Source of the DNA: Stomorhina lunata
Lineage: Eukaryota; Arthropoda; Insecta; Diptera; Rhiniidae
Direction: 5' to 3'
Length of the DNA: 64,000 bases
NCBI GenBank assembly: GCA_933228675.1
Contig: OW121741.1
Coordinates: 35,097,952-35,161,951, forward strand
Shown: in pieces, positions 9,982 to 22,338 of the stretch
Position numbering within the stretch: position 1 is the stretch's first letter
How the letters are laid out: each line of letters begins with the position of its first letter
The notes under the pieces: generated by a model
The model's database searches: none
What the model was told of the DNA's origin: nothing
Seen by the model: only the letters and a program-made list of their open reading frames with translations
Translations under genes and position numbers: made by a program

Positions 9982-12650
9982 TAGATTAATACCACTTTTC
10001 TTAACATTCTGAACCCGCTGTATTACTAAATGTTTATACAGGGTCCATTCATTTATTTGGACGAAGCTAAAATTTTGATTTTGACATTCTCTAAGTACTA
10101 AATGAATTTAAAAATACACCTGGGTTAAAATAAGTACCAAATATGTATCTCCTGCTCCTCCGAATTTTCAAAAAGTACCAATAAAACTACATGTTTATAG
10201 CAAGGTCCGCCAGCCTATGTAGACGAAGATAAAATTTTGTTTTTGTGTTCAAAAATTACTAAATGTTTTAACAAAAAAAAAGTAAAAGTACTTAAAGAAC
10301 TAAAAAAAAGTCGCATAAGTTGAAAAAGTACCAATTGTTTACCTCGAATTTTTTGGAAGTACCAAAAAAGTGTGTTTTTATTTTGATACCACCAACTCAG
10401 AAACATCCGTCGACTTATGTGCAACAACTTTGCTAAAGATCATAGCATGATCAAATGCACATTTTACGATTTAAATAATTTTGAGTGATGGTCAGTGGCG
10501 CCATCTGTAGTAAATTTTGCATACCAACTTATAAACCTTCGTCGACTTATGAGTAACAACTTTGCTAAAGATTAAATGTACAGTTTACGATTTGAATTTG
10601 ATAAAAATTATATTTAGATTTTGTATCTGTCCTTATTAGTTTAAGAGATGAGACGTTACAGATTTTTTCCCCTTTTTACCCTATAAATTAAATAAGTACC
10701 AAATACATGTTTTTAATTTTTTATTTCTAATAATGCTTTTTGCTAGAATTTTAGTTTGGAGCTTTTTATATCGAAACGTGAATTACAAACGCTTTCCCAG
10801 TTTTACCCTTTTTGTATTAAAAAAGCTTCAAGCCTATATTTACCTATTAGACTGCAGTACAAACCTTCTGTGTGTTGTAAAAAAAGTATAAGAGATATTT
10901 TCTCTTTTTCAAAGCTCTTTTTAAAGAAATTTTGGTCTTATCTCATTTAGTTTAGGAGATATACGTTTTTGATTTTCCCGTTTTTACGCCCTTTTGATGA
11001 AACGATTTTCTCAAAATTGCAAACCCTTCTTGTTTTCTTGTTTTCATAGCTCTTCTTAATAAAATTTTGTTTTTTCCTGGAAAGCTTAGGGGATATATCG
11101 TTTACTGATAATTCCCGTTTTTACCCTTTTTTAATATAAAACATTTTCTAAAAATTTTAAATCCTTTACTACTCAAATCTAATATGTCTTCTTGTTTTCA
11201 TAGCTCTTCTTAATGGAATTTTTGTTTTATCAAATTGAGATAAGGAAATATCCGTTACTGATAATTCCAGTTTTTACCCCTTTTTTTGATATAAAACATT
11301 TTCTGAAAATTTGAAATCCTTGACCACTTAGGTCTAATGTGTCTTCTTGTTTTAATAGCTCTTTTTAATGAAATTTTGGTTTTATCCCATTTAGTTTAGG
11401 GGATATACGTTTTGGATTTTCCCGCTATTACCCCTTTTGTGAAACAAAACATGTCCTAAAAAATATAAATCCTTTACCATTCAGCTCCGCATTAGAGCTG
11501 AATGATTGTGAGCATGTGTAGAAGTTTTATTTGTCATTATACTAACGTTTTACTACATAGTTTAAAATTGGCGGCATTGAGTCTAAGGAGCCTTTTTTAC
11601 CCTTTTTTGATACAAAATATTTCCTGAAAACTTCAAATCCTCCACCATTCAGGTCTAATTTTGACTGGTTTTTTATATGAGTAAAAAGTTTTTTTTTTGT
11701 CATTTTACTTAAGTTTTTTCTAGTTTTAAATTTGCGGCATTGGGCCTTAGGGCGAAGCATAAAACGAAAATGGACCGGGAAATTTCTATATAATTTATTA
11801 AATGTATCTGCAATTTAATCAAATTATAATTTAAAAATATGGAGTTTTCCGAAAGGATATAGCAAATCTCATCCAAAAAGGTCAACCAAACATTTGGGCT
11901 TAAGAAAAAAGTATGGAGAACCACCCAAATACAACTGAAAACCAAACTACGTCTTTTTAAATCAATTGTTCGTGGCAGCGATTCATGATAATGGACTTAC
12001 ACTCATCGCAGTTATTCATTAATCGCTCTTTACGAAAACTACCGAAAATATTGTTTCGGATATCAACAAATTACAAAATTGTCGGGATGTAAATATTATT
12101 CAAAAAGAAAAATTATTTGCACTTGATCTTAGTCTATTACATTTATTTATGTGATAGACAATTTATTAATAAAAGCCAAAAAATGAAGCGTTTCCAAAAT
12201 TGGATAGGATATCATCTTCAGGAGGAGTATCCCTTCTATTAGACAGATCGAAAACCTTGCATTATTATCAATTTTACAAACACAATCATTACGAATTATG
12301 TTTGTAAATCGTAGGTAACAGCTCAGATTATCGACAGAACAAAAGTAAACACAAATATTTTCCAGTTTCATTTTCCCTCACTTCCCGAATGTCATCTCAA
12401 ATAGACTCTGAGGAAAAAAAGAAGCGAAACACCAATAAGTATTTAAAGAAATAAAGCTTAAATGATGATTGAACAAGTTTTGTTGGTTCAAATGTTGACC
12501 AGATTAATCCGTTCACTATATTGTATCCATATGGATACATTCAACTTTAAAAGCATCTGACAATCTATAATCTTTAGCTTATAGATTATTATTGATTAAA
12601 ATTATTATTGATTAAAATAACGACTGATTATTGTGTGTTTCAGGTGGAAT
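9982..12650. other. AT-rich DNA with old ~150-180-bp degenerate repeats
   Basis: From about 10610 to 11700 similar 'paragraphs' recur. Words such as GGGGATATACGTTTT, TTTTCCCGTTTTTACCC, AACATTTTCTGAAAATTTGAAATCC and GTCTTCTTGTTTT appear near 10950, 11090, 11240 and 11395, indicating an eroded tandem repeat. Pieces around 10400-10580 are also duplicated (ACAACTTTGCTAAAGAT occurs twice). No coding region was recognised. Confidence 0.5.
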
Positions 12651-13040
12651 TTAGGCTACTTCCGTAAGTTTTTTGTATGGGAGCTATGGTTAAATGTGAA
12701 CCGATTTCGATGAAATTTTATACGCTGCCTAATGCTTATGTAAAACTTCTAGATACAAAATTAGCCTAGACGAGGTTATACGGAAGCTATGGTCAAATGT
12801 GAACCGATTTTGCCCGATTTCAATACCAACATTTTCCAAGAAATGAAGAATATTTGTGCCAAATTTTAGTGACGTATATCCCTTCGTTACGGTTTTATCA
12901 TGCCGACAACAGACAGACGGACAGACAGACAGAGAGAGAGAGAGACAGACAGACAGACATGATGACGAATTCGTCCAAATTTGAGTTTTCTTTACAAGGA
13001 TATAACTTTTCCTTACTATCATGTATAGGAAAGGAAATAT
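12645..13040 (+). repeat. dispersed repeat with GACA/GAGA microsatellite tail
   Basis: Contains GGGAGCTATGGTTAAATGTGA and ACCGATTTCGATGAAATTTTA, then ACAACAGACAGACGGACAGAC followed by (GA)n and (GACA)n at about 12905-12957. The same family is seen at 17720-18400. Opposing short frames through the microsatellite are artefacts of the repeat. Confidence 0.75.
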
Positions 13041-14729
13041 AATTATTTTTCGTTTCGTTTCATGATTTCTTCAAACGATTATCGTTAAAGCGAAATCTCC
13101 TTTTTATTTCTTGATTCTGCAATTGTATATTGTCTGCGTTTGTACAAGTAAGCCAACCCATTCTGGCCATAAATGAAGATGATTGTGGTTTCACTTAAGT
13201 AGCTTTTAGCAAAAAAAGAAACTTTCATTTACTTTTTGTTCATTCTTTTGTTTTATTTCCCCATTTTACAAAACTTTTCTTACCCATTAATGGGTTTCGC
13301 AGTTAAGCGAATTTTTCGCACAAACTAATTGCATGTGTGTGAGTGAAAAAAAGGGAGAGTAGGATAGAGTAGGCGAAAACAAGATCAAAAACTTTAAGAC
13401 TTAAGTGAAAAAGGAAAGTTTCTATTTTTTTCTTTCATAGTACGAGTAGTTGAAAGTGTGATTAGCTTTAAATGAAGTCTATTATGGCTTTTAATTGGGT
13501 TTATGACAAGTTTGGTAAAGAACAGAAATTTACTCGAATTGGCAAAAAAGAAAGTTTGCACAAATGGCATATGGTAGCGAAAAGGAAACTTTTCGGAATA
13601 CAAAAGAAAAAACAAATTGACATGACCATATTTTGGGGTAATTAAAATGTCTTTTAATTTGAAAAATTTGAAGTGAAAAAATTTATAAAAATGGCTTAAC
13701 TGCAAATATTTTTTAGCAAGAAAATAAAAATGCTACCAATTATAATTTTGTTCAAATTTTGCTTATTTTAATCTCATTTCCCTAAATAAAAGAAATTTAT
13801 TAAAATACTTATGCATTAAAATGCTTATCCCCACTTACTATTTTTCTTCAATAAAAACCGTTTCAGGGAAATAAATACATAAATAATCCTCGAGATAAAG
13901 GAATAAGAAAAAAAAAAGAAAAGTGTTAAAATCAAACTTATTAAATTCACATAAATCATTATAAATTCCCATAAATATGTGCTGGCAAAAAAATATCAAA
14001 AGCGCAAAAGGCGCCACAAATTTGTTTATGGTTTCAGCGCCACAAGAAAAACAACCTAAACCAAATTGGCTCTACAACGCCAACAACTATAATAAAGACA
14101 TTATGCAACATGCAGCAAATAAAAAAAAAACGCATACATAATGTTTCAGCCGCAGTTTGTGCAACACATTTAAAAACAAATGTGTGGATTTATTAAATTT
14201 GAACATAATCATTTTGTGAAGGAGATAAATAGTAGGGGTATTCATGGAAACCATAATTTCTTCGCAATAACGCCATCTATCAAGTTCTTTAAGAAACTTA
14301 AACATTTTTTAAGTTTTTAAAATTTTCAACTCAAACGATCGGAAAATACAATTCAGTTTTATTTCATTTACATCGACGGCGTGTTAATATTCTAGTGTTA
14401 ACGCTGTGTTAAATAAAAATTTACAATAACAGAAATTGATGCTGCCGTAACTGACCCTCGGAATCAGGACAATTTTTTATGTTGATGCTTAAACAAATTA
14501 GTAGACATTTAAAATTTTCCCTATCCAATTCAAAATTTATATCGATCTACAATTTTACTCTCTAATTTTTTCCTCTATGCACATAATTCTTATTTAGTCA
14601 ATAATTTTGCCAGCATAAGTATTGCAGTTTTCAACACAGAGGAGGGCTAAATCCAATAGGCGGTCTTCCAAGTCCACAAAAAAATAGTTAGTTGATCCGT
14701 ATAGTATTTATTATATAGTACAATAGTTA
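13041..14729. other. AT-rich DNA without recognisable gene
   Basis: No domain-bearing frame, TIR, satellite or RNA gene was recognised. Short frames at 13394-13705 and 14087-14305 have no family resemblance that I can name. Confidence 0.45.
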
Positions 14730-14730
14730 G

Positions 14731-15064
14731 CAGACCAAAACTCGAAGTTTAACTCGTTTAGATTGTAGATTTGTAGTTGGCCAACCGAAAAATGGAGATT
14801 TTATCTTATCTGAGGGTTGTTAAGGTCAGAAGCCGAGCATATTTTAGACATCCGTGCGCTTCATACGCCTACAGAATTGTAGAATATGCGCACAAAGCAG
14901 ACCAAAACTCGCAGTTTAACTCGTTTAGATTGTAGATTTGTAGTGGGCCAACCGAAAAATTGAGATTTTATCTTATCTGAGGGTTGTTAAGGTCAGAGGC
15001 CGAGCATATTTTAGACATCCATGCGCTTCATACGCCTACAAAATTGTAGAATATGCGGCCAAAC
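14731..15064. repeat. 167-bp tandem duplication
   Basis: The block starting CAGACCAAAACTCG occurs at 14731 and 14898 with few differences. It ends with the LINE-3'-end-like module (GAGGGTTGTTAAGGTCAGA(A/G)GCCGAGCATATTTTAGACATCC, minus orientation). A smaller direct repeat, CTTTCCTCTACTTGATCTTT, follows at about 15080 and 15142. Confidence 0.85.
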
Positions 15065-15480
15065 TTTGAAAGCTTGGGAAGACTTTCCTCTACTTGATCT
15101 TTCCATCGAAGTTTCGGAAGTTTTCTTTTATAAGGTGGCTTTGAAAGACTTTCCTCTACTTGATCTTTCCATCAAAGTTTCGGACGTCTTTTTCCAATAT
15201 TAGGGGGCCGTTTTTATTCCAATTTAAACCTTTTTATAGTAATTGTTTTTTTCCAGGAGTGGGTTACTAGCCCGACATACTAACCCATACTTTTATCTTT
15301 CTTATGAAAGAACTCACGGAGCATGTTATTTCACTAATTTAACGGCTGTTGAAGTAGTTGCCCGGGTGATAGCACGAGGAGGTCAGCGTTCTCAGTTGAG
15401 ATGAGGGATTGCCAAGATAAGTCTGAGCTTACCAAGTTAACACCAATCAGAACCGTTGCTTGGTATCCAACATCCACCAC
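15065..15480 (-). repeat. dispersed LINE-3'-like module
   Basis: Matches the module at 7380-7920 in order and wording: TCCATCGAAGTTTCGGA, GGGTTACTAGCCC, CGGAGCATGTTA, GCCCGGGTGATAGCACGAGG, ATAAGTC.GAGCTTACCAAGTTAA and GGTATCCAACAT. Orientation is assigned from the tail seen at 24688-24750. It is diverged and has no open frame. Confidence 0.6.
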
Positions 15481-16440
15481 ATATAATGTCCGACACCCCG
15501 GACTGTTGTTGTGGGTTACGAAAAGAGAACGTAAGGCATATACTAACGGAATTCTCTTACTGTGACGATGATAGGGACTTACATACGTAATATGGAAATT
15601 ATCCCTACCGAGATGGGTTGGGATTTCGGTGGGGCAGTAGAAGATGTTCGGATGTTTGAGAAGTTAGGGCAATTTGCCCGTGAAGTCTTCAGTAGGAGGT
15701 TACGGAGACAATATTAGTGACTGTGGCTTCTCACCACAATTTCTAAATCGCCCCTCGCGAACATCGCCGATGTGCCCGCTTCGCATTGGAGGATTCGTTA
15801 CTGCGGTTGGTTGCTGTTTTTACTGTCGACCCCGTTTGGGTGGCTGGTGTTCGGTCGTTGCTGCTGCTTTAGCATCACTTACCTAGAACTCTTTTCAGGG
15901 GACTAGGTGGAAGATGTCATAAAGAGGGCCTGTTGCGACTGACTCAAATACACTAACCCACACCGTTACGTTTACCATAGACTACGATTTGGATTACTGG
16001 TTTTATTCGGTGCTGAGTCACTTCAGTGACCTGTGGTTTTTCCGTGGGGTGGCCTGTCTATTGTTGTTTGTTATAATTGTCATTCGAACTGTCCTTTGCT
16101 GGTGTCACTTAGTGTCCAAAATGCGACGCGTGAGTGCGGCTGCTAGTTGTGATATCTCGTTTATGTGTTGTCTTTTATTTGTGTACTTTTTGGAGGGTTT
16201 AGGGCAGGAGCTCCTTGGCCGTTTAGGACTCAACTGTTAGTAGTTCAAATTTGTGTCTACGAATCCTACCGGAGATTGTCTGGTAGCGCGGAAGTCAGAA
16301 AGCCTCTGGATATTATCTCCAGCCTGACTGTTGGTTGTTGGCTCCTTTGTGGCCTGTTGCGACTGACTCAAATACACTAACCCACACCGTTACGTTTGGT
16401 TGTTGGCCTCTTTGTTTAGCATCGCAAGGGCTGTGGTTTA
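15481..16440. other. GC-richer non-coding block with 47-bp direct repeats
   Basis: Base composition is clearly less AT-rich than the surroundings. A perfect 47-bp direct repeat beginning GGCCTGTTGCGACTGACTC lies at 15927-15973 and 16351-16397, and each copy is followed or preceded by GGTTGTTGGC..CTTTGT. Frames at 15674-15886 and 15989-16240 have no recognisable domain. It could be a LINE or other retroelement 5' region; this is not established. Confidence 0.5.
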
Positions 16441-17370
16441 ATACTCTAAGCGGGGAGAATAAGTGATGCATTGCCTGTATTGTACGTTCGATTGTGCAGT
16501 TGCATTGCAGCCAGGTCCCTTATCTATAGACCGACAAGAGTTAAGATAGGGTCAAAAAACATGTTTCGAATTAGTACTCTGAAATGTCAAAGGACGTCCA
16601 CATACCATGCATGACAATTGGTAAACACTTAAAATATCCACCACGTGATATGATCACTGTGAGGTAAGGCCATCAAGGCAGGTACTCACATAAATCAAAT
16701 TACATATCCCGTACATATAATCGAATCAATATTTCTAAATATTTAATCATAAAAGTTTGTACTTTAAATCGTGCCTTAGATCCAAAAGAATTCAGAAGTT
16801 AGCCATAATAAGCATACCCCGTTTTCGATATCTCACAGTGATACCAAGCCGTTATGTGGATGCAACATATACTTAAGGAAGTTAACAGATTAAGTATACC
16901 TCTGCTGCCCAACGAAACTGCATCCATCTCAGTAAGAGATCTGCATTGATCTAGGACTGAAGTTTACTTCTGCAACACAGAATTTAGACTATTAGAGAAT
17001 ATTAATAAACCACTGTTAATAGATCCGGAAGCATATTTAGCTATAGGTCTTTCGAGCAGTCAAGAAAGTCTCCAAATTATTGAGTCAAGAACCATCAGTG
17101 CAAAGGAAAAATAAATTTATCAGGAGTTACATGTTTCAAATGCCATTTGGCGATACAAGGAAGACCTGCGCATTAAAAAAAAACCCTGTATCTGCACGAA
17201 AAAAGGGTCCAGATACTAGTAAAGCACAAGAAGTCAAATAACTTTTTTGAAGAGCACCCAAACTTCTATTAGAGAAAATGTTCCAGATCGAATATGGTAA
17301 ACACATAAGTTTTGCTACATATGTTAATTCTTTGCACTATCTTCTAGGATAAATAGGGTAGAGGGATACC
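16441..17370. other. sequence without recognisable gene
   Basis: Nothing identifiable was seen. Some stretches (around 16850-17300) have mixed composition that could be decayed retroelement coding sequence, but I could not place a motif. Confidence 0.35.
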
Positions 17371-17700
17371 GAATATTAATTGGTTTCCGGGAGTGTTTTT
17401 TATATGAAAGCTATAGTCAAATATGGAACGATTTCTATAAAATTTGATATACTGAACAATAGTTGTATAAAACTATTCTAAATTTAGTCGTCATAGCTAT
17501 TACAATTGTACTAAATTTATCAGCATTAATGTGTTTCCCGGGGCGGAGATATATGGGATCTCTAACTGAATGTGAACCGATCCATTTTTAATACACAACT
17601 TTTTCAATATATCCAAATTATTTTTGTAAAGTTTTGTCCCTCTAGCTCTTTTCGTTAAGGCGCTATGATGCTTTTATCTGACGGACAAACGGACACAAAC
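17371..17700 (+). repeat. dispersed GACGGAC-tailed repeat, diverged copy
   Basis: Contains GAAAGCTATAGTCAAATATGGA, ACCGATCCATTTTTAATAC and CTGACGGACAAACGGACAC, in the order seen in the 12.6-kb and 17.7-kb copies. Strongly diverged. Confidence 0.55.
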
Positions 17701-17719
17701 CCCCTTTTCTTTATGTATT

Positions 17720-18197
17720 TTTGTGTTTCCGTAAGTTTTTTATATATGAGCTATGGTCGAGGGGTGACCGATTGTGACAATATTCTGCACACTGGCTGGC
17801 ATTGACTTTTTTGTGCTAAATGTATTGGCCAAAGGTATTAAAGTTTTTCATTTATTGGTAGTATAAGTGTATTAAGTGTATTTTAGGTGGAATTTAGGCT
17901 GTTTCCATAAGTTTTTTGTATGGCAGCTATTGTTAAATGTGAACCGATTTCCATGAAATTTTATATGCTGCCTAGTGCTTATGTAAAACTTCTATATACC
18001 AAATTTTATTTATGTTATAATTTGCCATTTATTAGCAAATAAGCGATTAGCTTAGACGAGGTTATACGGGAGCTATGGTCAAATGTGAACCGATTTTGCC
18101 CGATTTCAATACCAAAATTTTCCAAGAAATGAAAAATATTTGTGCCAAATTTCAGTGACTTACATCCTTCGTTAAGGTTTTATCGTGCCGACAACAG

Positions 18198-18236
<39 letters not shown>

Positions 18237-18400
18237 TACAGACGGACTGACAGACAGACAGACAGACAGACAGATAGACAGACAGACGGACATAGCTCAA
18301 TCGTCTCAGAATTTCATAAGGTTTTTGAGCCAACATTAAGGAAATTACAAACGGAATGACAATCTCAATATACCCCCCATTCTTTTTGATGGTGGGTATA
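17720..18400 (+). repeat. dispersed repeat with long (GACA)n microsatellite
   Basis: The same family as 12645-13040. It shares GGTGGAATTTAGGCT, GTGAACCGATTTCCATGAAA and ATGCCGACAACAGACAGACGG-like words. The microsatellite spans about 18187-18293 (GACA with GACG, GATA and ACTGAC interruptions). The block closes with CCCCATTCTTTTTGATGGTGGGTATA. Confidence 0.8.
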
Positions 18401-18725
18401 AAAAAAAAAATCTCTAACGTAGGCTTCGTTGCAGGACTCAATTTTGTAAGACAAAAATCTTAATGTATCCATCCTTTGCTTTTATCTTCTATTTTTCTAA
18501 TTCTAAGACTCAGTTATCTAAAAGAAAATGTATCTATCTACTGCTTATATCTTCGCTTGGAAATTTAACATTCAAAGTGTAAGCAAACCTACAAAAACAA
18601 CATGGGGTTTCATTTTGTCATGTTGTATTTGTTGTATTCTTACCACCACCTGTAATGAATTCGCCTTGATTCTATGAGTTGAGATTCCGAATTAGCACTA
18701 CCCGCCTTCTAACATAAGTATGAAA
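18401..18725. other. spacer without recognisable gene
   Basis: AT-rich sequence between a dispersed repeat and a MITE. Nothing identifiable was seen. Confidence 0.4.
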
Positions 18726-19010
18726 CACAATTGAAACGAACGACCAATTTTTGGGAACGAATATTCGTCCTTGGAAATAGGCGCATTTCTATTTATATGA
18801 AAGTGCTTATAATAGACGCGTACGACGAAATTCGTATTGCGTATCGAACTGTGCGATAGGTTTATTTCTATTTCGCAGGCGAACGACGACTAAGTTGGTT
18901 TAGATTGGCTGTATTTCTTTCAACAACGTTTTTTCGTTCTTATTGTGCTCACGAATGTTTAAAGTCGAATTCGTCGTGCTGAACGAAATTAGTCGCTCGT
19001 CCCAATTGTG
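18726..19010. mobile_element. 285-bp MITE with CACAATTG termini
   Basis: The left end CACAATTGAAACGAACGACC and the inverted right end CACAATTGGGACGAGCGACT form a ~24-bp TIR (CACAATTGRRACGARCGACYAATTT). The interior is short, non-coding and rich in GAACGAATATTCG and ACGAAATTCGT words. A target duplication was not evident, so the superfamily is open. It ends seven bases before the TIR composite element. Confidence 0.75.
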
Positions 19011-19017
19011 TATATAT

Positions 19018-20312
19018 CCAGCAAAACTTTGGTAATGGCAAGTACTCTGATAACTGGTTACCTTGTAATGACTAAAACATACCCTCCGAATTATTTAATA
19101 ATAACTTATTACAGAAGAACTTATTTGTAATTGAGATGGTAATTTAAACTGAATGGCCCCGGTTCAAATCCCACCAAGGGCAACAATTTTTTTAGTTTCA
19201 TTTTTTATTAAAAGAGTTTTTTAAATGATTTTTGAATTTTAAGAACTTAAATATTACCTTCTGTAAAAAAAAATTTGGAAAACTAAATCACGGTAATGAA
19301 AAAATACCATCATGAGTCAATTTTGATTATGTAGGGGGTGTTGGATACCAAACACGATTCTAATTGGTCTTAACTTGGTAAGCCTAACTTATCTGGGTCA
19401 TCCTTCATCTCAACTGTGGACACAGACCTCCTCGTGGTATTAAACGGGGAGCTAGTTTAACACTCATTAATATAGTGAGCTAACATGTACCGAGATTTGT
19501 CCCATAAGATCGAAAAAAAATGGGTTAATATTATGGGCTAGTAACCCTCTCTTGAAAAAAAAATGCTATGAAGAGGATAAAATTGGAATTAAAATGTCCC
19601 ACCGTCTAATATTAGAGGAGGATGTCCGAAACTTTGATAGAAAGACCAAATAGAGGAACGTTTTTCAAAGACCGAAATTAATGGAATTCTAAAATATGCT
19701 CGGACTTTGACCTTAACAGGTTGTAACTATAGGCCATTTAGGTAAGTAAGAGTCGATCTTATTAAAAGCTTATACAAAAAAGAAGATTTAAATTGTTTAA
19801 GTTTTAAAATATTTGAAAAAAAACTTCTTTATTGTTTATTAAATGTATTAAACATTTAAAAAAAAATCGTATAAAAATATTTTTCCAAAAATTACAACAA
19901 AGCAAAAAAAGCAGGGAAAAACAAAGTTATTTTCACATGATTTTGGATCTAAAAATAAAAATTGTTTATATTAATTATAAGCTGCTAAGTTTTCAACATA
20001 TGAAGTAGCTCAGTGGAAGAGTCTCTGCCTAGCAGTCAGAGGGGTCTGGGTTCGAGCCCCCATGGGATCATAAAAAAAATTTGTATTTCGTTTAAAAATA
20101 TATGTTTTTAATAAAACAACAACAAAAAAGTTGTTGCTGTTGTTGCTTTCAAACTGCTTACCCAAGTCATTACTTTTCTGCAATTGGTAAGTACTTGCCT
20201 CCAATGACATCCCCATGTTAATGTAATGACTTAAACAGCGAATGAGTAAGTAGTTCGTGTTCAATAGTTTAACTGTTTAACTCATTATTTGGTAATGAAA
20301 AGTTTTACTGGG
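19018..20312 (-). mobile_element. TIR composite element with tRNA-like modules, copy 2
   Basis: Reverse-oriented relative of 6764-8243. It starts CCAGCAAAACTTTGGTAATG and ends AATGAAAAGTTTTACTGGG. In order it carries a B-box module (GGTTCAAATCCCACC at about 19160), a LINE-3'-like module (19320-19760) and the tRNA-Ala-like module at 19998-20071. It is shorter than copy 1 because the tandem duplication at 7320-7860 is absent and half of the terminal hairpin is missing. No coding capacity. Confidence 0.7.
19998..20071 (+). repeat. tRNA-Ala-like module (pseudo-tRNA/SINE head)
   Basis: TAGCTCAGTGGAAGAGTC, then TCTGC-CTAGCAG-TCAGA (anticodon arm with 4 of 5 pairs, would read AGC), then GGGTTCGAGCCCCC. 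The acceptor stem does not pair. It is the counterpart of 6980-7050. Confidence 0.65.
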
Positions 20313-20380
20313 TAGTTCGAGGTTCAATAGTTTAGATGTTTAACTCATTATTTTGTAATGAAAAGTTTTGCTGGGTACCT
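20313..20380 (-). repeat. duplicated end of the TIR composite element
   Basis: A second, diverged copy of the last ~65 bp of the preceding element (TAGTTCGAGGTTCAATAGTT to AAAAGTTTTGCTGGG) follows it directly. Confidence 0.75.
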
Positions 20381-22105
20381 AAAGCCTTAGAGGAAGATAA
20401 TAAACACACATTTAAAGGAGTTCTTATGATAATCGCCAACTTTTGATGGTTTGAAACGAACACCTCATCTAAATTTCTACCCGTCCTTAGCCACCTTTTT
20501 TATTCACGCGCAATTTTCAAAACGTGTACACTTAAACAAAGCTATAAAGACAAGAAAACATAGGGAAATCAAAGCAAAAATATTTATTTATCCAACGTCA
20601 ACTTCGGCAACGGCGACAATAAATAGCACAATGCGAAGAAAAAAAAAACGTGTAAAGAAAAATGAAAACAAAAATCAAAGTTTGCCGATACACAATATGT
20701 TTGCTTATAAGACGCTAAACAAACGTATTTATTGACTTAAATCCCGTCTAAACGAGAAAAGTATACAAGCAACCCACACACAGTCAGTCAGTCATTCCTT
20801 TCCTTCCATCGTTTTGAAAACTCACTTCTAGACAATTGCACAACTAAAGCTTTTAATCGTTTTAAAAGAAGTGGAAGAAAGGAAAAACAAAAAAACGAAT
20901 CCAGAAAACATCCATCAGTTTGACGAGTTAAAGGAAACTGAGGAGAGCTTTAAAGGGAAATAAGGCGTTAACAGTATTATTTTGACGCGATTTCTTTTTT
21001 TCCAGAAAAATATAACTCACAGTTGTTTCTCTGCTAACTCAGATTTATTGTAACTGCTTGAATATGACTAGATGTTTGAAAACTCCTTTTGACATTTAGC
21101 TGTCGTTGAGAGATATTTTCCATTCCCTTTAAAGAAAACCTACCAACCAAACAACCAACTCAACCCAACCCTAATAGTTATGTTATATATGTTCAGGCTG
21201 TTATTTAACTTCTAAGTCCCTCTAAGATGATGGTGATGCTATTGACTTAGAAAGCCCACGCATTTCTAACTAAGCGTCATCATTTCAAAGTAGACGCGTG
21301 AAGACAAAGAATAATAATACTCGTGTAGCTGTGAAGAAAAAAAAATCTTGTGTAAAATTGAAATCTTAAACACATCCATAATCGATATTTTCACAAGTTT
21401 TAGTATGTCTTTAGAAATCTGCCATAAAACCTGCTTAAATTGTGGGATAAACATGAGTTTTGCTAAAGGGGTTCCCCTATAATCACCCTCATCTTTATGC
21501 TACTGCTGCCGCTGTTGATGCTGCTGTCACATTAAACCCGTAACAAAAACTATTGAAAAGAGAAGATTTTGCTTAAGGTTATTTTGAGACGAAGACGACG
21601 ACTACATGATATTGCCGGCAGTTGCTGGAAAACCATCAACCGTTCTTCCATGTTCTTTCCTCTGAGTATGTTTAGTATATCCTGTCGTTGTCGTGGCTGT
21701 TGGTTGGTAGTGTTGTATGTTGTCTTCCCTTTTAAGATTTATCGTCTTGCATTTATCATTGTTATTACGTGGGGCTAGGAATGATGATGTTGCTGTTTGC
21801 TATTGCTGCTGACGCCGTTTTTTGTATGTTGGTTTGTCATTTTAGTCGTCAGTCGACTGACTGTAAGTTGTATCTGTTTTAGACATCCCCAGCAATGTGT
21901 GAAGAAACTTAGATTGCAGTAAAGGTTTCCCAGTAAATTGCAATAAGAAAAATCTTATTTAATAGAAAAGTATATTTTCTTATGAAAAAGTACCATTTTA
22001 AACGAAAAAATTACTATATAACGATCAACTTTCCCACGGTCCAAAACCAGCGGCCAAATCGCCACGTTTAATATCGATAGAAAACTCAGAATATTCAGCA
22101 AATAT
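20381..22105. other. spacer without recognisable gene
   Basis: AT-rich sequence with low-complexity GCTGCTG/GATGATG-type words around 21490-21830. No coding domain, TIR or RNA gene was recognised. Confidence 0.4.
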
Positions 22106-22108
22106 TGC

Positions 22109-22338
22109 GGTATGTGATGGATGGAAATCGATCGTTTTCAAATCGTTCGATTTCTGATATTTGTTTGAGGTATTTTTCGGTTATTTCCCCCAAAACAATG
22201 AAAATTTGGGCTTTAATCCTTTTGACTGATATTTTATCTTTCATTTGGTTTGAATTTTTTTGTGAAAATAGGGGAAATTATCTCAGAAATATATCTGAAA
22301 TCGATCGATTTCAAATCGATCGATTTCCATCACATACC
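22109..22338. mobile_element. ~230-bp MITE with ATCGATCGAT subterminal repeats
   Basis: The left end GGTATGTGATGG(ATGG)AAATCG and the inverted right end GGTATGTGATGGAAATCG are TIRs that continue as imperfect ATCGATCGATTT repeats. The interior has no coding capacity. The GTGATGG..AAA..ATCGAT layout resembles the termini of the hAT element at 35938-38233. ATTG flanks both ends if one extra terminal base or two are included, but no convincing 8-bp target duplication was found. Confidence 0.7.

Noticed and set aside
12854..13042. Short frames through the GACA/GAGA microsatellites (also 18142-18441)
   Set aside because: Translations of a microsatellite inside a dispersed non-coding repeat.
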